Source of the DNA: Burkholderiales bacterium
GTDB taxonomy: Bacteria > Pseudomonadota > Gammaproteobacteria > Burkholderiales > SG8-41
DNA length: 10,431 nucleotides
Reading direction: 5' to 3'
Assembly: GCA_005800795.1 (NCBI GenBank)
Contig: SYEN01000383.1
Coordinates: 1-10,431 of the forward strand
Under the pieces are notes generated by a model. The model searched no databases and was not told the DNA's origin. It saw only the letters and a list, made by a program, of their open reading frames with translations. A program made the position numbers and the translations under genes. Numbering within the stretch: position 1 is the stretch's first letter; each line of letters starts with the position of its first letter. Shown in pieces: positions 1 through 7,183 of the stretch.

Positions 1-3000
1 CCGCGTTTAGCACCAGATCAAATCCCCCTGGCAACAGGTCCACCAACGCCGCACTGTCGACACCTTCACGACCGATGGCACGGAATTTCAGCCGCACCTC
101 GATTTCGTCACCCACCTTCACCGATTTCACCGGATTGCCTTTGGCATCCACATACTCGCGCAGAATTTCAAGGCCGTTCTTGATTTCCTTCTCCGGCAGG
201 CCGCGCTCGAATCCGGTTTGCTCGACCACGTAATACGCGGGCAGATTCGCCTTATTGAAAAATTGCAGCTTGGCCGCATCCACCGAGAAGCTGGCACGGG
301 GCACGGCATTCGGCGGCAACGTCAGTGCGCGCGGGGTGTTATTGCGCAGCACTTCGGCGGCGGCCAACGTTCCCGGCGGCAGCTTTTCGCCCGCTGTCGC
401 CATGGCATCAAACGCCAGAATCGCGTTGCCGGCAGAGTGCGTGTTGTAGCCGCCTGCGGCAATGTCCTTAACCATGCTTTCAATCACGCCCGGCGCAACC
501 TTCGATAGCCGCTCGGGAAAGTGGCGTGCCAGAATATCCAGCAACTTGCCGTTGGCTGTCAGCGTGTCGATATAAACACCGCCATCGTTCGGGCGCTTTT
601 CAAACACCACACCCGCGATCAACTGATCCGCCAGCCGCTGTTGTTTCATCAACTGATAACTCGCCGCGAGATACGCCGTGGCAATATCTTGCGCGTAAAC
701 TTTGACGTGATTCGTCTCCAGGCGCTTTTGCACTGCCGCCGCAAAATTGGTCGTAACGATGCCCTGCCGCGTCAGCACGTAGATGGCATAGGCGCGCGTG
801 CGCTCATCCGCCAAGGAACCGCCATCGTTGCTGGCATTACTGGCGACGGATCGTAAGTAATTGTTTCCATTGACTATTATGTCGTTGGGCACAGTGCGGC
901 CACGCTCACGCGCTTCGATCAAAAAGTGCATGGCGTAGACCGACACATAATCCACCACGTGCGCGTTCGCGGCCCACAAGCCAAACGCGCCTTCGCCATT
1001 TTGCCGGCCACGCAGCACGTTGATCAGATCATCGAGCGATTTGTAATCCTTCGATTTCACGTAGCCGAACTCCGGGCGACTGCCCAGGATCAGAGCGGGC
1101 AAGCCCATGCTCACCAGTTGCTCGGTGCAGGAATACTGGAAGCCTTGCAGATACGCCGTCAACCCATGCGCCAGCGCCAGCGGCACATGGGAAATACTCG
1201 CCTCCAGCTTGCGGTAATGCGGATACAAAGTGCGCGTAACGGGCGCTTCGGCTGTTCCATTCCGCACCGTCCCCGCGGTCAGCGCCGTAATGTACGGCTG
1301 CGCAGGACGCACGCTGATACTCGTTCCCAGCTTCGCACTCTTGTTCATGCCGGCCGCGCTGAAGCTCAGCGTCCCTGCTCCCAACTCATCCTTTACGCGC
1401 ACCTTGAAGCTGGTAACGCCTTCGCGCAATTCGCCGACTCTGAGGGTGTTGCTCGCGGCACCGACGATTTCCAGATGCGGCGAAGCCGCAAGCGTTACCG
1501 AAATCTGCGCATCCGCGCCCGAACCTGCCACGTTGTTCGCCACGCCGACACTGACATCAAATTCATCGCCTGGCGTCACCGTCAGCGGTGCATTGGGCGA
1601 CAACACAAAGTCGCCACGCGACAGCGTTTTCTTCTCGAACACGCCGATGGAATCCTCGTTCACTGCCACCGCCATCACCCGCAGCGTACCATTAAAGGTT
1701 TCCGGCACCTGCCAGGTGAGTTCACGTTCCTGCGGGCCGCTTTCGACAATACCCGACCAGTACGCCGCCGGTTTGTCGGTCTTGCGTTTGAACGGATTCA
1801 GATGTTTGCCCAGCGCGCCGTCGCCGTCACCGCCGGGCGCGGCAGCGGACATGAAGCGTTTGAATTCCGGCAGAATCAGATCAAGGATCTGGAAAGTCTT
1901 GACCTCCAGCGCGCGCTTCTGAAAAAAGAAACCCAGCGGATCAGCCGTCTTGTAGCGCGCCACTTGCAGAATGCCCTCATCCACCGCAAACGCGACGATA
2001 CGCGACGGCTGATTGGTCGAATGTTTGAACTTGATGGTGTCACCCGGCTTCACCAGATCAGGTGCTTTTACCGTTGCTTTAAGTTTGCGGCGGTCGAGAT
2101 TCACCGAGAACGGCTGCACGCCGTATGCCAAGGGACTGGCATAAATCTCGTCCAACCCCGCATCACGAATAAACGTCACCGTCACATAACCATTGCCCTC
2201 GAAATCCTTGGGCAGCGTGATTTTCTGCGTCGAGGCCGTGGTCTTGCTGGTGAACCAGGTGTGCGCATACACGCGGTCGCGCTCGATGGTTATGAGGCCT
2301 GAGCCGACATACGGCGCCTGTATCGATAACTCGATGTCTTCGCCCGCCGCGAAATCCTTTTTACTGAGTTTCACCTGCAACTCGGCATTTTTCTCCAGTG
2401 ACCGCGTGAGGTTCGCCGCACCTGCCACCTCATACGACACGCGCGCCAAGTCCTGCCCCGCCGCATCGCGCACGACGTAGGCGTAACTGCCCGGCGCGTC
2501 CGTCGCAAGTGCAACCTTCGCACCCGCCGCCGCAATGGTGAACGGTTTTTCGTCGAGTTGAATGCGCTTTTCACGCGATTCATATTTGTAAGTATTGTTG
2601 GCCTGTTTGGTCAGCACCGACACGAACTTGCGCTCGAAGTGAATCAGCTTCAAATCTTTCGCATCGGTTTTTGCGGTCTTGGAGTCAATGGCAATCAACT
2701 CCACACTACGTTTGCTGGCGCGCGACACGTAATTCAAATCGCCGTCGGCCTTGTAGCCAACGAGGAACTGCTGATGGGATACGAAAGTCGCTGATTCGGC
2801 CGACACCCCGCGCCCGCCATCGGCCTCGAAGCCCTGCGCCACCAAGTGCAGGCGATAAGTCGCCCGGGCAAAGCGCGCAAGGTTAAGATCAAATTCCGCC
2901 TCACCCTTGTCGTTGGTTTTGGCCTCGGGTAACGGCTCCGAAACGCCGTCCTTCTTGCTATCGTATTGCGCATCGTAAAACTGATAATCGCGCCACTTCG

Positions 3001-4486
3001 CAAAGGTCATCAACGCAGGCTGCAAGGTCATGGTCGCCGTCACACGCCGTGCTTCGGCGGGCGTGCCGAACAGATTTTGCAGCGAGATGTTCGCCTTCAA
3101 GTCCTGCGGCGTCACCCAGCCCTCGATGGATTCCCGCGTGAAGCGCGCGCTCATTTTCAGCCGGTCGGGCATGAATTCCTGCACCCTCACCGTCACCGAA
3201 CCCAACTGGCTGTCGCGCTGACCGTCTTTGACGATGTAAAGCGATACGGTGTAATCCCCCGTGGGCGAAGTGTCCTGCGTGGCATGGCGCACTTCCTCAA
3301 AACCGCTAGCCGACAGTTTAATCTTGTCCTTGCGCAGCACCAGCCCGCGGGCATCGGTCAGCTCATATTCCAGGGGCGCGCCCGAGATGCGGCTGGCCCA
3401 GTCAGCGGCCTTGACGATCATGCCGATGCGAATTTCCTCGCCAGGCCGGTAAATACCGCGATCCGAAAACAGAAATGCCGACAGCTTGCCCGCATCCGCG
3501 CTGCTGTTCACGCCGCCGACATCGAAGCGCGAAAAGTCGATCACGCGGTCGCTGCGCTCATACGGCAGAAACGAGGTATCGCCCGCCTTGCGCGCGACAT
3601 ACACCGAGGGCGCTTTCTCACGCGTGAAGCCCGCGAAGTCCGGTAATCGTGCGCGCCCGCCCGCATCGGTGGTTTGCGAGGCAATCACCTGCCCATTGCG
3701 GCCCGGCACTTCAATCGCCGTGCCCGCCACTGGCTGACCTGTCGCAATGGATTGCACGAACACATCCTGCGAGCCATCAATGGCGCGCTTGACCACCATG
3801 CCCAGATCGGTGACCACGATCAAACGTTTATCGACCGCGCCCGTGGTACGCTTGTTTTTCTGGTCGTAGCTTTCCACCTTGACGAAAAAAATACCGCGCC
3901 GCCCCCCCTCCCCATCTAAATACTTGCCTAAATCGAGTGCCAGATAATTCGGCTTACCCGGCTCGGCGGGGGGCGCGTCTTCAATTTGCGTGTAGCGCTC
4001 AGCCAGATTGTCGTCGTCAAAACCCTTGTCGAAATTCGGTTTGGCAAAGCCGCCGTCGGACATGGTGACCAGATGCTGCAACTGCTGCGGCAGCAAGCGG
4101 CCGATTTCATAGCGTATGCCTTCCACATCGCGCACCAGCACTGCAAGTTTCTTTTCGCCCGACAGCGCCAGCAACGCTCCCTGCGACGCAATGCGCAACT
4201 GGCGCGGATAGCGCTGCACCCGCAGGATGCCGTCACGCTCCTTTTCCATCATGTAGCCGCCGAAGGACTTCATGCCCTTCTCGACCTTTACATACACATA
4301 GCGGCCAGCTTCGGCGCTGTACTTGAAACCGTGCTGCTGCACATGTTCGCGCTCGGCAGGCACGGCTTCGAGCTTTAACGGCTCGGCTTGTGCAAGCACT
4401 TCCGGGCCGATCTGCTGCGGATTGTTCCAGACGAACGGCTGCTTGCGTTCCTCCGGCTTGATGTTCGGATGATGCAGCGGCAGCAC
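1..4486 (-). CDS. C-terminal bulk of the alpha-2-macroglobulin, downstream of the TAG; partial at left edge
   Basis: The frame continues directly after the stop with VLPLHHPNIKPEERKQPF and stays open to position 2. In whole-gene numbering: a DRGIYRPGE motif typical of MG2-like domains lies at about 696-704; the A2M core domain (AYWSG... then RELTWQVPETFNG) begins near 1264; the thioester domain starts around 1440, with FQYSCTEQLVS giving Cys1474 and Gln1477; a C-terminal macroglobulin/receptor-binding-like domain starts near 1770 and ends off the edge at LVDLLPGGFDLVLNA. There is no good independent start: a GTG follows the TAG directly, with only weak purine-rich sequence upstream, and a product begun there would lack the membrane anchor and export signal. 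The family assignment is secure from the CTEQ context, but expression of this part is doubtful unless the TAG is read through or is an error. Confidence 0.8.
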   Translation of the reverse strand, partial: MLPLHHPNIKPEERKQPFVWNNPQQIGPEVLAQAEPLKLEAVPAEREHVQQHGFKYSAEAGRYVYVKVEKGMKSFGGYMMEKERDGILRVQRYPRQLRIASQGALLALSGEKKLAVLVRDVEGIRYEIGRLLPQQLQHLVTMSDGGFAKPNFDKGFDDDNLAERYTQIEDAPPAEPGKPNYLALDLGKYLDGEGGRRGIFFVKVESYDQKNKRTTGAVDKRLIVVTDLGMVVKRAIDGSQDVFVQSIATGQPVAGTAIEVPGRNGQVIASQTTDAGGRARLPDFAGFTREKAPSVYVARKAGDTSFLPYERSDRVIDFSRFDVGGVNSSADAGKLSAFLFSDRGIYRPGEEIRIGMIVKAADWASRISGAPLEYELTDARGLVLRKDKIKLSASGFEEVRHATQDTSPTGDYTVSLYIVKDGQRDSQLGSVTVRVQEFMPDRLKMSARFTRESIEGWVTPQDLKANISLQNLFGTPAEARRVTATMTLQPALMTFAKWRDYQFYDAQYDSKKDGVSEPLPEAKTNDKGEAEFDLNLARFARATYRLHLVAQGFEADGGRGVSAESATFVSHQQFLVGYKADGDLNYVSRASKRSVELIAIDSKTAKTDAKDLKLIHFERKFVSVLTKQANNTYKYESREKRIQLDEKPFTIAAAGAKVALATDAPGSYAYVVRDAAGQDLARVSYEVAGAANLTRSLEKNAELQVKLSKKDFAAGEDIELSIQAPYVGSGLITIERDRVYAHTWFTSKTTASTQKITLPKDFEGNGYVTVTFIRDAGLDEIYASPLAYGVQPFSVNLDRRKLKATVKAPDLVKPGDTIKFKHSTNQPSRIVAFAVDEGILQVARYKTADPLGFFFQKRALEVKTFQILDLILPEFKRFMSAAAPGGDGDGALGKHLNPFKRKTDKPAAYWSGIVESGPQERELTWQVPETFNGTLRVMAVAVNEDSIGVFEKKTLSRGDFVLSPNAPLTVTPGDEFDVSVGVANNVAGSGADAQISVTLAASPHLEIVGAASNTLRVGELREGVTSFKVRVKDELGAGTLSFSAAGMNKSAKLGTSISVRPAQPYITALTAGTVRNGTAEAPVTRTLYPHYRKLEASISHVPLALAHGLTAYLQGFQYSCTEQLVSMGLPALILGSRPEFGYVKSKDYKSLDDLINVLRGRQNGEGAFGLWAANAHVVDYVSVYAMHFLIEARERGRTVPNDIIVNGNNYLRSVASNASNDGGSLADERTRAYAIYVLTRQGIVTTNFAAAVQKRLETNHVKVYAQDIATAYLAASYQLMKQQRLADQLIAGVVFEKRPNDGGVYIDTLTANGKLLDILARHFPERLSKVAPGVIESMVKDIAAGGYNTHSAGNAILAFDAMATAGEKLPPGTLAAAEVLRNNTPRALTLPPNAVPRASFSVDAAKLQFFNKANLPAYYVVEQTGFERGLPEKEIKNGLEILREYVDAKGNPVKSVKVGDEIEVRLKFRAIGREGVDSAALVDLLPGGFDLVLNA

Positions 4487-4489
4487 CTA
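4487..4489 (-). other. In-frame amber stop in the macroglobulin gene
   Basis: The coding strand reads GCG TAG GTG CTG CCG. From memory of long proteobacterial family members, the segment usually reads A-W-L-L-P, so the lost residue is probably tryptophan and the change TGG to TAG, a single transition. The flanking codons continue the family sequence on both sides. What is seen is the stop in an otherwise open frame; the original tryptophan is inferred. Confidence 0.8.
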
Positions 4490-5548
4490 CGCGCGCACCT
4501 TGCCCGCGATTTCCTTCTCGTGCGTGTCGGCTGACATGGCCACCATCAGAATGCGATCCGGTTCCAGCCGTTCGTTTTCCGCCAGCGTCAGCGACATGCC
4601 CTGCAACGCCAAACTGTAAAGCCCAGGCACGGTAACCGATTGTTTGACCGGCACCGTGATGCCATTGCCCCCACGCGACGATCTCGCACCGGCTTCGATG
4701 GTGACGGCGATTTTCACCGGGTGCGGCGGAATCGGCATCGGCTCGGAATGGATGTACGCGTTGGCCTTGAATCTGTCGTAAGTCACCTTGAATTTCTTGT
4801 CTGCGGCACCCAGGCCCAGAATCACGCCGTCCTTGCCCTCCTCGCGCAGCACGATGCGCTTTTCGAAATCGGCCGTGTCCACCGGGTGCGTAAAGTTCAC
4901 CGTGGCGACGATTTTCTTCGATGCGGGATCCGCCGGGTCCTGGTAAAACTGCACCTCAGCAATTTTCGCCACGAAGGGCGCCGTGGTGAATTTCACGCGA
5001 TAGTCTTTCAGCCGCACCTGCTCGGCGAACAGGCCCTTTTTCGCCAGCGTCACCACGACCTCGGTGCCTACAGGCCAGTCGGTTTTGGGCGTCAGTGTGA
5101 GCGTGCGGTCGTCTGTCCACCGCCAAGTACCGTCGATGCGCGGCTCGACCGAGATGCCGGCCGTCACATCCTTGCCTGCGCCCGCGAGTGTTGCCGCCGA
5201 TTCACTGAATTTGATCAACAACGGTTCGGGCTTGGCGTCGGGCTGTTCCACCGGCGTCGGGTCGGGCGTGACGACTTCGATCGTGACTTCCAGCGGTTTG
5301 GGCAACCGGTCGTACCACACCTTACCCGCCACCCCGCCGGCGATGAGCGCCAAGCCCATGCCGCCCACCATCGCTGCGCGCCTTACATCCGTTCGCACCC
5401 AGCTTGCCAGCGCCAACGCGAGGAATCCAGCCGCGTTGGCCAAACCGCGCAGCCAGCCGGGCGCCTGCCACTGCACATCGCCGATCAGGGGCCGCAGCAA
5501 GCGCTTCAGCAAACCGGGCTGGGAGGAGAGGTTGTCGGCGACGCGCAT
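4487..5548 (-). CDS. N-terminal fragment of the alpha-2-macroglobulin (353 aa before the TAG)
   Basis: This is what would be made if the TAG terminates. Residues 1-35 are basic and amphipathic. Hydrophobic stretches follow at about 37-51 and 59-78, then a proline- and acid-rich linker (about 85-110), then beta-rich macroglobulin-like domains from about 110 on. No lipobox cysteine is visible, unlike E. coli YfhM, which is a lipoprotein, so this protein looks anchored in the inner membrane by N-terminal helices with the rest in the periplasm. The fragment stops inside an early domain (...GKVRA then TAG) and lacks the bait, thioester and C-terminal domains. It cannot trap proteases on its own and would probably be degraded. 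Start choice: ATG at 5548 with AAGGA at 5555-5559, six bases away. Confidence 0.85.
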   Translation of the reverse strand: MRVADNLSSQPGLLKRLLRPLIGDVQWQAPGWLRGLANAAGFLALALASWVRTDVRRAAMVGGMGLALIAGGVAGKVWYDRLPKPLEVTIEVVTPDPTPVEQPDAKPEPLLIKFSESAATLAGAGKDVTAGISVEPRIDGTWRWTDDRTLTLTPKTDWPVGTEVVVTLAKKGLFAEQVRLKDYRVKFTTAPFVAKIAEVQFYQDPADPASKKIVATVNFTHPVDTADFEKRIVLREEGKDGVILGLGAADKKFKVTYDRFKANAYIHSEPMPIPPHPVKIAVTIEAGARSSRGGNGITVPVKQSVTVPGLYSLALQGMSLTLAENERLEPDRILMVAMSADTHEKEIAGKVRA

Positions 5549-5554
5549 GGCAGA

Positions 5555-5559
5555 TCCTT
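5555..5559 (-). promoter_or_regulatory. Ribosome-binding site of the macroglobulin gene
   Basis: AAGGA on the minus strand, six bases before the ATG at 5548. It sits in an AT-rich 38-bp gap (5549-5586) after the creD-like stop and supports 5548 as the true start. No terminator hairpin is visible in the gap, so cotranscription with the upstream gene is likely. Confidence 0.65.
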
Positions 5560-5586
5560 TATAACTACTTATTTTTATTGATGTTT

Positions 5587-6537
5587 TTAGGACGCCGGCT
5601 CCGGCGCAGTGGCGCTTGCATTACGCCCGGCAAACACCGCGTTCCAGTTCACCCGCGCGGTAACCTGCATCAGCACGAACAGTGTTGCAATGGCACCGAT
5701 GGTGATCGCCAAACCGGTCAATCCCTTAAAGAAAAACGCATACGAGAACAATACCAGATAGACCAGCTGCGCTGTACCGGCGGCAAGAAAGGCAAACGCC
5801 GCGCCGAACACGATGCGCAGATAACTGATGGTGAGCAGCATCGACACCGCCGCCGCGATCCCGAACGCCACATGTATCGACACCTGGTCGGCAAGATACG
5901 CAAACAGCAGATGAAATGCGAAGAACGCCGCCGCGACGAAGAAAAAGTGCATCGGATGAATATCAACATTACGCACCACGCCAATGGTCAGCAGCACCAC
6001 GATGAAGAAAAACAGCGACACCGGTGCGAACAACGATATCTGGCTGGCGAGCGGGCCGGGTTGCAACTTTTCGGGCATGGCCATGGCGATGTTCACCCCG
6101 GAGACCAGACGGCGATATTCCCATGTCAGCGCCCAGCCGTTCTCAATCCGTTGCTTGGCCGTGGGGGAAATCGCCTCGTCCGGAAAATCAATCGCGTTGA
6201 AATCCGTACGCATCGCGAGCTTGAAATTTTTGACCTCAGCCACGCCACTGCCGAATTTGTAGGCCCAGCGATCCAGCCCCTGACTACGGTAGCCCACGCG
6301 CAGCGTGACCCGTTCACCGGGCGCGAGACGTGTCCAGCCGGTGATCTTGCCCTCGCCCGGCGCGGGCGGTGACAGCCACTGCGCGCCTACCAACTCAAAG
6401 CGCAGGTCGTCGAACACAGCGCGCTCGGCTGGAAACGGTAATGCCACTTTGATGTCTCGCGGCACGTTCTCCAGGTTGGCAAACTCGTAAGTCGCAGCGA
6501 ACGTCACGCCATACGTGGCGTACCACAGCAAACCTTT
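5587..6537 (-). CDS. C-terminal part of the CreD-like protein, five membrane helices
   Basis: The frame resumes after the TAA with KGLLWYATYGVTFAATYEFA. The first ~180 residues are a soluble beta-rich domain (FANLENVPRDIKVALPFP, then TRLAPGERVTLRVGYRSQG), expected on the periplasmic side. Then come five helices: ISLFAPVSLFFFIVVLLTIG, FFFVAAAFFAFHLLFAYL, the VSIHVAFGIAAAVSML region, FAFLAAGTAQLVYLVLFSYA, and the LTGLAITIGAIATLFVL region. A short polar, alanine-rich tail ends at the TAA at 5587-5589. The only nearby start codon, a TTG at 6531, has no properly spaced ribosome-binding site, so independent translation is doubtful. This helical block is the most CreD-like section of the gene. Confidence 0.65.
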   Translation of the reverse strand, partial: KGLLWYATYGVTFAATYEFANLENVPRDIKVALPFPAERAVFDDLRFELVGAQWLSPPAPGEGKITGWTRLAPGERVTLRVGYRSQGLDRWAYKFGSGVAEVKNFKLAMRTDFNAIDFPDEAISPTAKQRIENGWALTWEYRRLVSGVNIAMAMPEKLQPGPLASQISLFAPVSLFFFIVVLLTIGVVRNVDIHPMHFFFVAAAFFAFHLLFAYLADQVSIHVAFGIAAAVSMLLTISYLRIVFGAAFAFLAAGTAQLVYLVLFSYAFFFKGLTGLAITIGAIATLFVLMQVTARVNWNAVFAGRNASATAPEPAS

Positions 6538-6540
6538 TTA
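6538..6540 (-). other. In-frame ochre stop in the creD-like gene
   Basis: The coding strand reads CAC CGG TAA AAA GGT TTG CTG TGG, that is HR-stop-KGLLW. A Gln codon (CAA to TAA, one transition) is the simplest original; this is inferred, not seen. It is the second isolated nonsense codon in neighbouring genes of the same operon. Confidence 0.75.
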
Positions 6541-6849
6541 CCGGTGATTGAGCTTGAGATCGACCTTGATGTCGCTCGAATCCAGAACGACGGGACGAAC
6601 TATTACGTCATCAACGAATTTTTCTACCTTGTTGCCATTCTCGACGCTTTCCACCTTGCGGCGGATTTTCTCCTCGGTACTGATGTGTGGCGGCAACTGC
6701 GCCTGCGGCGCCCCCCACAATTGCGACACGCGCGATTTCAAACTTGAATCTGCCGAATGGGTGCGGGTGGATGTGGCGCCGGCCAATATCATCCAGGCCA
6801 CGGAAACACCGCCGAAGATGAATCCAATGGCGAAAAGGCGTTTGATCAT
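6538..6849 (-). CDS. N-terminal fragment of the CreD-like protein (103 aa before the TAA)
   Basis: This part begins MIKRLFAIGFIFGGVSVAWM, a clear membrane helix (about residues 4-24), followed by a soluble stretch that ends at ...LKLNHR and the TAA. Residues 25-60 correspond in position to the start of CreD's periplasmic region. An open frame extends upstream of 6849 as far as 6936, but that extension overlaps the 49-aa gene and ATG 6849 with the ATGA overlap is the better start. Alone, the fragment would be a single-helix stub without the five-helix core. Confidence 0.65.
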   Translation of the reverse strand: MIKRLFAIGFIFGGVSVAWMILAGATSTRTHSADSSLKSRVSQLWGAPQAQLPPHISTEEKIRRKVESVENGNKVEKFVDDVIVRPVVLDSSDIKVDLKLNHR

Positions 6850-6995
6850 GACACCACCGCCGCCAGAAAGGCCACCACGCCCGACAATAGCGCCGCGCCA
6901 GCCACGCCTGCGATCAGCGCCTGCAAGGTCAGCCATAACATGTCACCGGCGATCCGGTCTGCCGCAAAAACGGCGGGTTTTACTTTGAGTTTCAT
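6846..6995 (-). CDS. Small single-helix membrane protein, 49 aa, first gene of the leftward operon
   Basis: I do not recognise a family. It starts MKLKVKPAVFAADRIAGDML and ends AFLAAVVS then TGA. The first 18 residues are basic and polar; residues about 19-49 form one long hydrophobic stretch rich in A, L, V and G, enough for one membrane helix with a short or no exit tail. Evidence that it is real: AGGAG on the minus strand (7001-7005) five bases before the ATG, and a stop that overlaps the creD-like start as ATGA, a typical coupled-operon junction. A regulator or partner of the CreD-like protein is a guess from position only. It is too short for most length cut-offs and probably goes unannotated in related genomes. 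Confidence 0.7.
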   Translation of the reverse strand: MKLKVKPAVFAADRIAGDMLWLTLQALIAGVAGAALLSGVVAFLAAVVS

Positions 6996-7147
6996 GTTCG
7001 CTCCTGTGTTCCTGTGATCGATTGATTTGGGACATGAGCATTAAACGGGGCAACGCTGGCCCCGCGCGGGCGCGATTCGGGCAATGCGCTGATGAATTGT
7101 GGCAACAAAAAGGCAGCTGCCCGCCGGGGGCTGATTCGCCCGGCTAT

Positions 7148-7166
7148 TGCGGTATATTTCACCGCA
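7148..7166. promoter_or_regulatory. Inverted repeat TGCGGT-N7-ACCGCA upstream of the response regulator
   Basis: Two perfect 6-base arms (7148-7153 and 7161-7166) flank a 7-base AT-rich centre, ending 17 bases before the ATG at 7184. It overlaps the only reasonable -10-like sequence, so it could be a repressor-type operator or a short hairpin in the leader. OmpR-family proteins more often use direct repeats, which leaves the binder open. Confidence 0.35.
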
Positions 7167-7173
7167 CAGACAC

Positions 7174-7178
7174 AGGAG
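7174..7178 (+). promoter_or_regulatory. Ribosome-binding site fixing the response-regulator start
   Basis: AGGAG five bases before ATG 7184. The frame is open back to 7022, but the upstream extension has no receiver-like sequence and no such site, and protein homology begins at MPRRIAIVEDD. Confidence 0.75.
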
Positions 7179-7183
7179 TATTT

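Larger units (their letters stand above)
1..5548 (-). pseudogene. Thioester alpha-2-macroglobulin family gene, interrupted by one in-frame TAG; 3' end beyond left edge
   Basis: Bacterial alpha-2-macroglobulins are large periplasmic proteins that trap attacking proteases through a reactive thioester and are thought to protect the cell envelope. I checked codons in this frame from 5548 to the left edge: 1849 codons are open except for one TAG at 4487-4489 (codon 354). The ends and several interior points are in the same register, so there is no frameshift. The thioester motif CTEQ is intact at residues 1474-1477 (1118-1129). The size fits the long (about 1,900-residue) proteobacterial class; roughly the last 100 residues would lie off the left edge. 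It is the last visible gene of a leftward operon, 38 bp after the creD-like gene. The start at 5548 is backed by AAGGA six bases upstream. The gene is labelled a pseudogene only because of the single stop; a base error in the sequence would make it intact. The family call is near certain, the broken status is not. Confidence 0.85.
5587..6849 (-). pseudogene. CreD-like inner-membrane protein gene, interrupted by one in-frame TAA
   Basis: CreD is an inner-membrane protein of the CreBC regulon in E. coli, linked to envelope integrity and colicin E2 tolerance; its biochemical role is unknown. This gene has the same plan: one N-terminal helix, a periplasmic domain of about 200 residues, and five C-terminal helices. 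It covers 420 codons before the terminal TAA, against about 450 in E. coli CreD. The NVDIHPMHF segment after the second helix and the VNW ending of the last helix recall CreD's IHP and R-DW segments. Codon 104 is TAA (6538-6540); the same frame is open before and after. The start ATG at 6849 overlaps the stop of the 49-aa gene as ATGA, pointing to translational coupling. Assignment rests on topology and short motifs, so it may be a distant CreD relative rather than an orthologue. Confidence 0.7.
6996..7183. promoter_or_regulatory. Divergent promoter region between the leftward operon and the two-component pair
   Basis: The only regulatory space in the block, 188 bp, must hold promoters for both directions. 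Both flanking genes have ACACAGGAG before the start (leftward 7001-7005, rightward 7174-7178). Visible symmetric elements are GGGGC/GCCCC arms at 7047-7051 and 7059-7063, CCCGCGCGGG at 7061-7070, GGCAGCTGCC at 7112-7121, and TGCGGT/ACCGCA at 7148-7166. TATATT at 7153-7158 is a possible -10 for the regulator gene, with only a poor -35 (CTGATT, 7131-7136). I cannot assign promoters firmly. Binding of the adjacent response regulator here is a reasonable inference. Confidence 0.5.

Noticed and set aside
926..2302. Plus-strand open frame of 458 codons
   Set aside because: It lies opposite the macroglobulin gene in the codon-aligned antisense register, where stops arise only from TTA, CTA or TCA sense codons that are rare at this GC content. 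The product is His/Arg-rich with no domain logic. The same applies to 4640-5581 and 5404-6372.
4487..6540. Reassigned stop codons (alternative genetic code)
   Set aside because: TAG, TAA and TGA all end other genes here at the expected places (kinase, GNAT and creD-like, regulator), and the two inferred lost residues (Trp and Gln) do not fit one reassignment.
6850..6936. Longer N-terminus for the creD-like gene
   Set aside because: It would overlap nearly 60% of the 49-aa gene, reads as Gly/Arg-rich sequence, and would precede a clean signal-anchor that begins at 6849.
7022..7183. Longer N-terminus for the response regulator
   Set aside because: The frame is open but unlike a receiver domain, and AGGAG sits correctly before ATG 7184.
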